The position numbers were made by a program, and so were the translations under genes. From Actinoplanes sp. TFC3 (GTDB taxonomy: Bacteria; Actinomycetota; Actinomycetes; Mycobacteriales; Micromonosporaceae), in assembly GCF_001553785.1 (NCBI RefSeq), contig NZ_LOJP01000001.1, positions 5,483,925 through 5,547,924 of the forward strand: a stretch of DNA of 64,000 nt, given 5' to 3'. The notes beneath the pieces are model-generated. The model was not told the origin of the DNA. It made no database searches and saw only the letters and a list, made by a program, of their open reading frames with translations. Each line of letters opens with the position of its first letter. Position 1 is the stretch's first letter. Positions 63,334 to 64,000 of this stretch are shown one piece after another.

Positions 63334-63525
63334 ATGTCTGCCCTGTTCAGTTACTTGACCGCCGAGCTACGGCACCGCTGGAAGCAAGTCCGCGATACCG
63401 GCGACGGCGGCTACTCCACCGAAGCCGTCCTTGTGACCGCGCTGCTGGTCGTGCTGGCCATCGCGGTTATCGCCATCATCGCCGCGAAGGTCGCAGGCAA
63501 GGCCAACAGCATCAACCTCGGCTGA
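63334..63525 (+). CDS. flp: Flp-type pilin-like protein
   Basis: The 63-residue protein starts at ATG 63334 after AAAGGAG. A charged leader (LTAELRHRWKQVRDTGDGGYST) is followed by E and a hydrophobic helix (AVLVTALLVVLAIAVIAIIA), as in actinobacterial Flp pilins processed by A24 peptidases. It is the likely main pilus subunit. A longer reading that begins near 63271 would spoil the leader. Confidence 0.85.
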   Translation: MSALFSYLTAELRHRWKQVRDTGDGGYSTEAVLVTALLVVLAIAVIAIIAAKVAGKANSINLG

Positions 63526-63531
63526 CCCCCG

Positions 63532-64000
63532 ATGCCTGCCGTTCGTTCCCGAGTCCGCCGTGCCGCGCGCTACTGCCCCGCAGCGCGCGGCACGGCCGCG
63601 CGCCTACGCGCCCGCTGGCGGCTCGTCGCCGAGCGGCCCGACGCAGGCGCGGTCACCGCCGAGCTGGTCATCGCCATGCCCCTGCTGCTGCTGATGGTGA
63701 TGCTGGTCATCCAGGCCGGAGTGTGGTGGCACGCCACCCACATCGCCCAGGCCGCCGCCACCCGCGCCGCGAGCACCGCCGCCGCCTACCAGTCCAACGC
63801 CAGAGCCGGACAGGAAGTCGGGGCCGGCACCCTCACCGCGATCGGCAGCGGCGTCCTCAAGAACCCCTCCGTGCAGGTGACCCGCACTGCCACTGAGGCC
63901 CGCGTCGAGATCCGGGGCACCGCCGAGACCGTCGTACCGGGCGTCCATTGGACGGTCACCGCCGTGGTGGTGCGCCCGGTGGAGAGGTGGACCGGACCAT
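63532..64000 (+). CDS. tadE: TadE-like minor pilin, cut by window end
   Basis: The 156 residues seen have a basic N-terminus, then GAVTAELVIAMPLLLLMVMLV, the TadE-type processing/hydrophobic segment, and a pilin-like C-terminal domain (AAATRAASTAAAYQSNARAG). The reading frame is open to the last base. TadE-like proteins are pseudopilins of the Tad machine. Confidence 0.85.
   Translation, partial: MPAVRSRVRRAARYCPAARGTAARLRARWRLVAERPDAGAVTAELVIAMPLLLLMVMLVIQAGVWWHATHIAQAAATRAASTAAAYQSNARAGQEVGAGTLTAIGSGVLKNPSVQVTRTATEARVEIRGTAETVVPGVHWTVTAVVVRPVERWTGP

Overview
The window is high-GC DNA from an actinomycete. Typical signs are GTG starts, DUF397/Scr1-type regulator pairs, a PF04672 S-adenosylmethionine methyltransferase, a GPP34-family protein and an actinobacterial Tad pilus locus. 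A filamentous genus such as a Micromonosporaceae or Streptomyces relative is an inference. The left 38 kb reads as a mosaic genomic island loaded with defence and conflict genes. The right 26 kb reads as a metabolic/biosynthetic region followed by a Tad (Flp) pilus locus.

Island, region by region. Positions 1-4900 hold a GmrSD-like DUF262/DUF1524 nuclease with a C-terminal alkyltransferase-like domain, a HEPN-like protein and decayed genes. Three direct repeats of 180-181 bp (4941-5120, 16061-16240, 25112-25292) then cut the island into cassettes. Cassette 1 (5.1-16.0 kb) holds a recD2/immA chimeric relic, a regulator fused to a BsuBI/PstI N-domain that lacks the nuclease domain, a GNAT-like protein, a CoiA-like protein, and a pair made of a three-TM protein and a large STAND-type NTPase with degenerate phosphoesterase-like and SIR2-like regions. 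Cassette 2 (16.2-25.1 kb) holds a dead transposase, a SLATT/DUF4231 membrane protein and, on the other strand, a six-gene coupled operon: TIR effector, STAND-like NTPase with HEAT-like repeats, SPFH scaffold, PP2C phosphatase, membrane-anchored kinase-like protein and TerY-like vWA protein. The TIR tail and the NTPase N-terminus share a 19-residue glycine-patterned motif in perfect register, as expected of a homotypic signalling pair. This operon is my main candidate for an undescribed system. After the third repeat come a Ymh/TIGR02391 protein, a complete type I restriction-modification operon (hsdMSR), a two-gene unit ending in a four-TM protein, and a GIY-YIG (T5orf172-type) protein.

From 38 to 51.6 kb two long minus-strand operons look metabolic. 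The first (44.8-38.1 kb) encodes a methyltransferase, an FAD oxidase, an acyl carrier protein, a hexapeptide acyltransferase, a MurA paralogue, a DegT/StrS aminotransferase and a Gfo/Idh/MocA oxidoreductase. Three of these match the enzyme classes that make 2,3-diamino uronic sugar nucleotides. The second (51.6-45.3 kb) encodes an APC permease, an acetamidase/formamidase, GPP34, helical proteins, a PF04672 methyltransferase and a TraB-like protein. Between 51.6 and 56.7 kb lie regulators (XRE-PLD with NUDIX; XRE-DUF5753 with DUF397), a dead methyltransferase gene, a prepilin peptidase and two winged-helix proteins.

From 57 kb to the end lies a Tad/Flp pilus operon: lipoprotein, secreted protein, SAF/CpaB-like, TadZ-like ATPase, TadA/CpaF ATPase, TadB, TadC, Flp-like pilin and a TadE-like protein cut by the window end. 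It probably uses the A24 prepilin peptidase encoded nearby. No rRNA, tRNA, CRISPR array or integrase gene was recognised.
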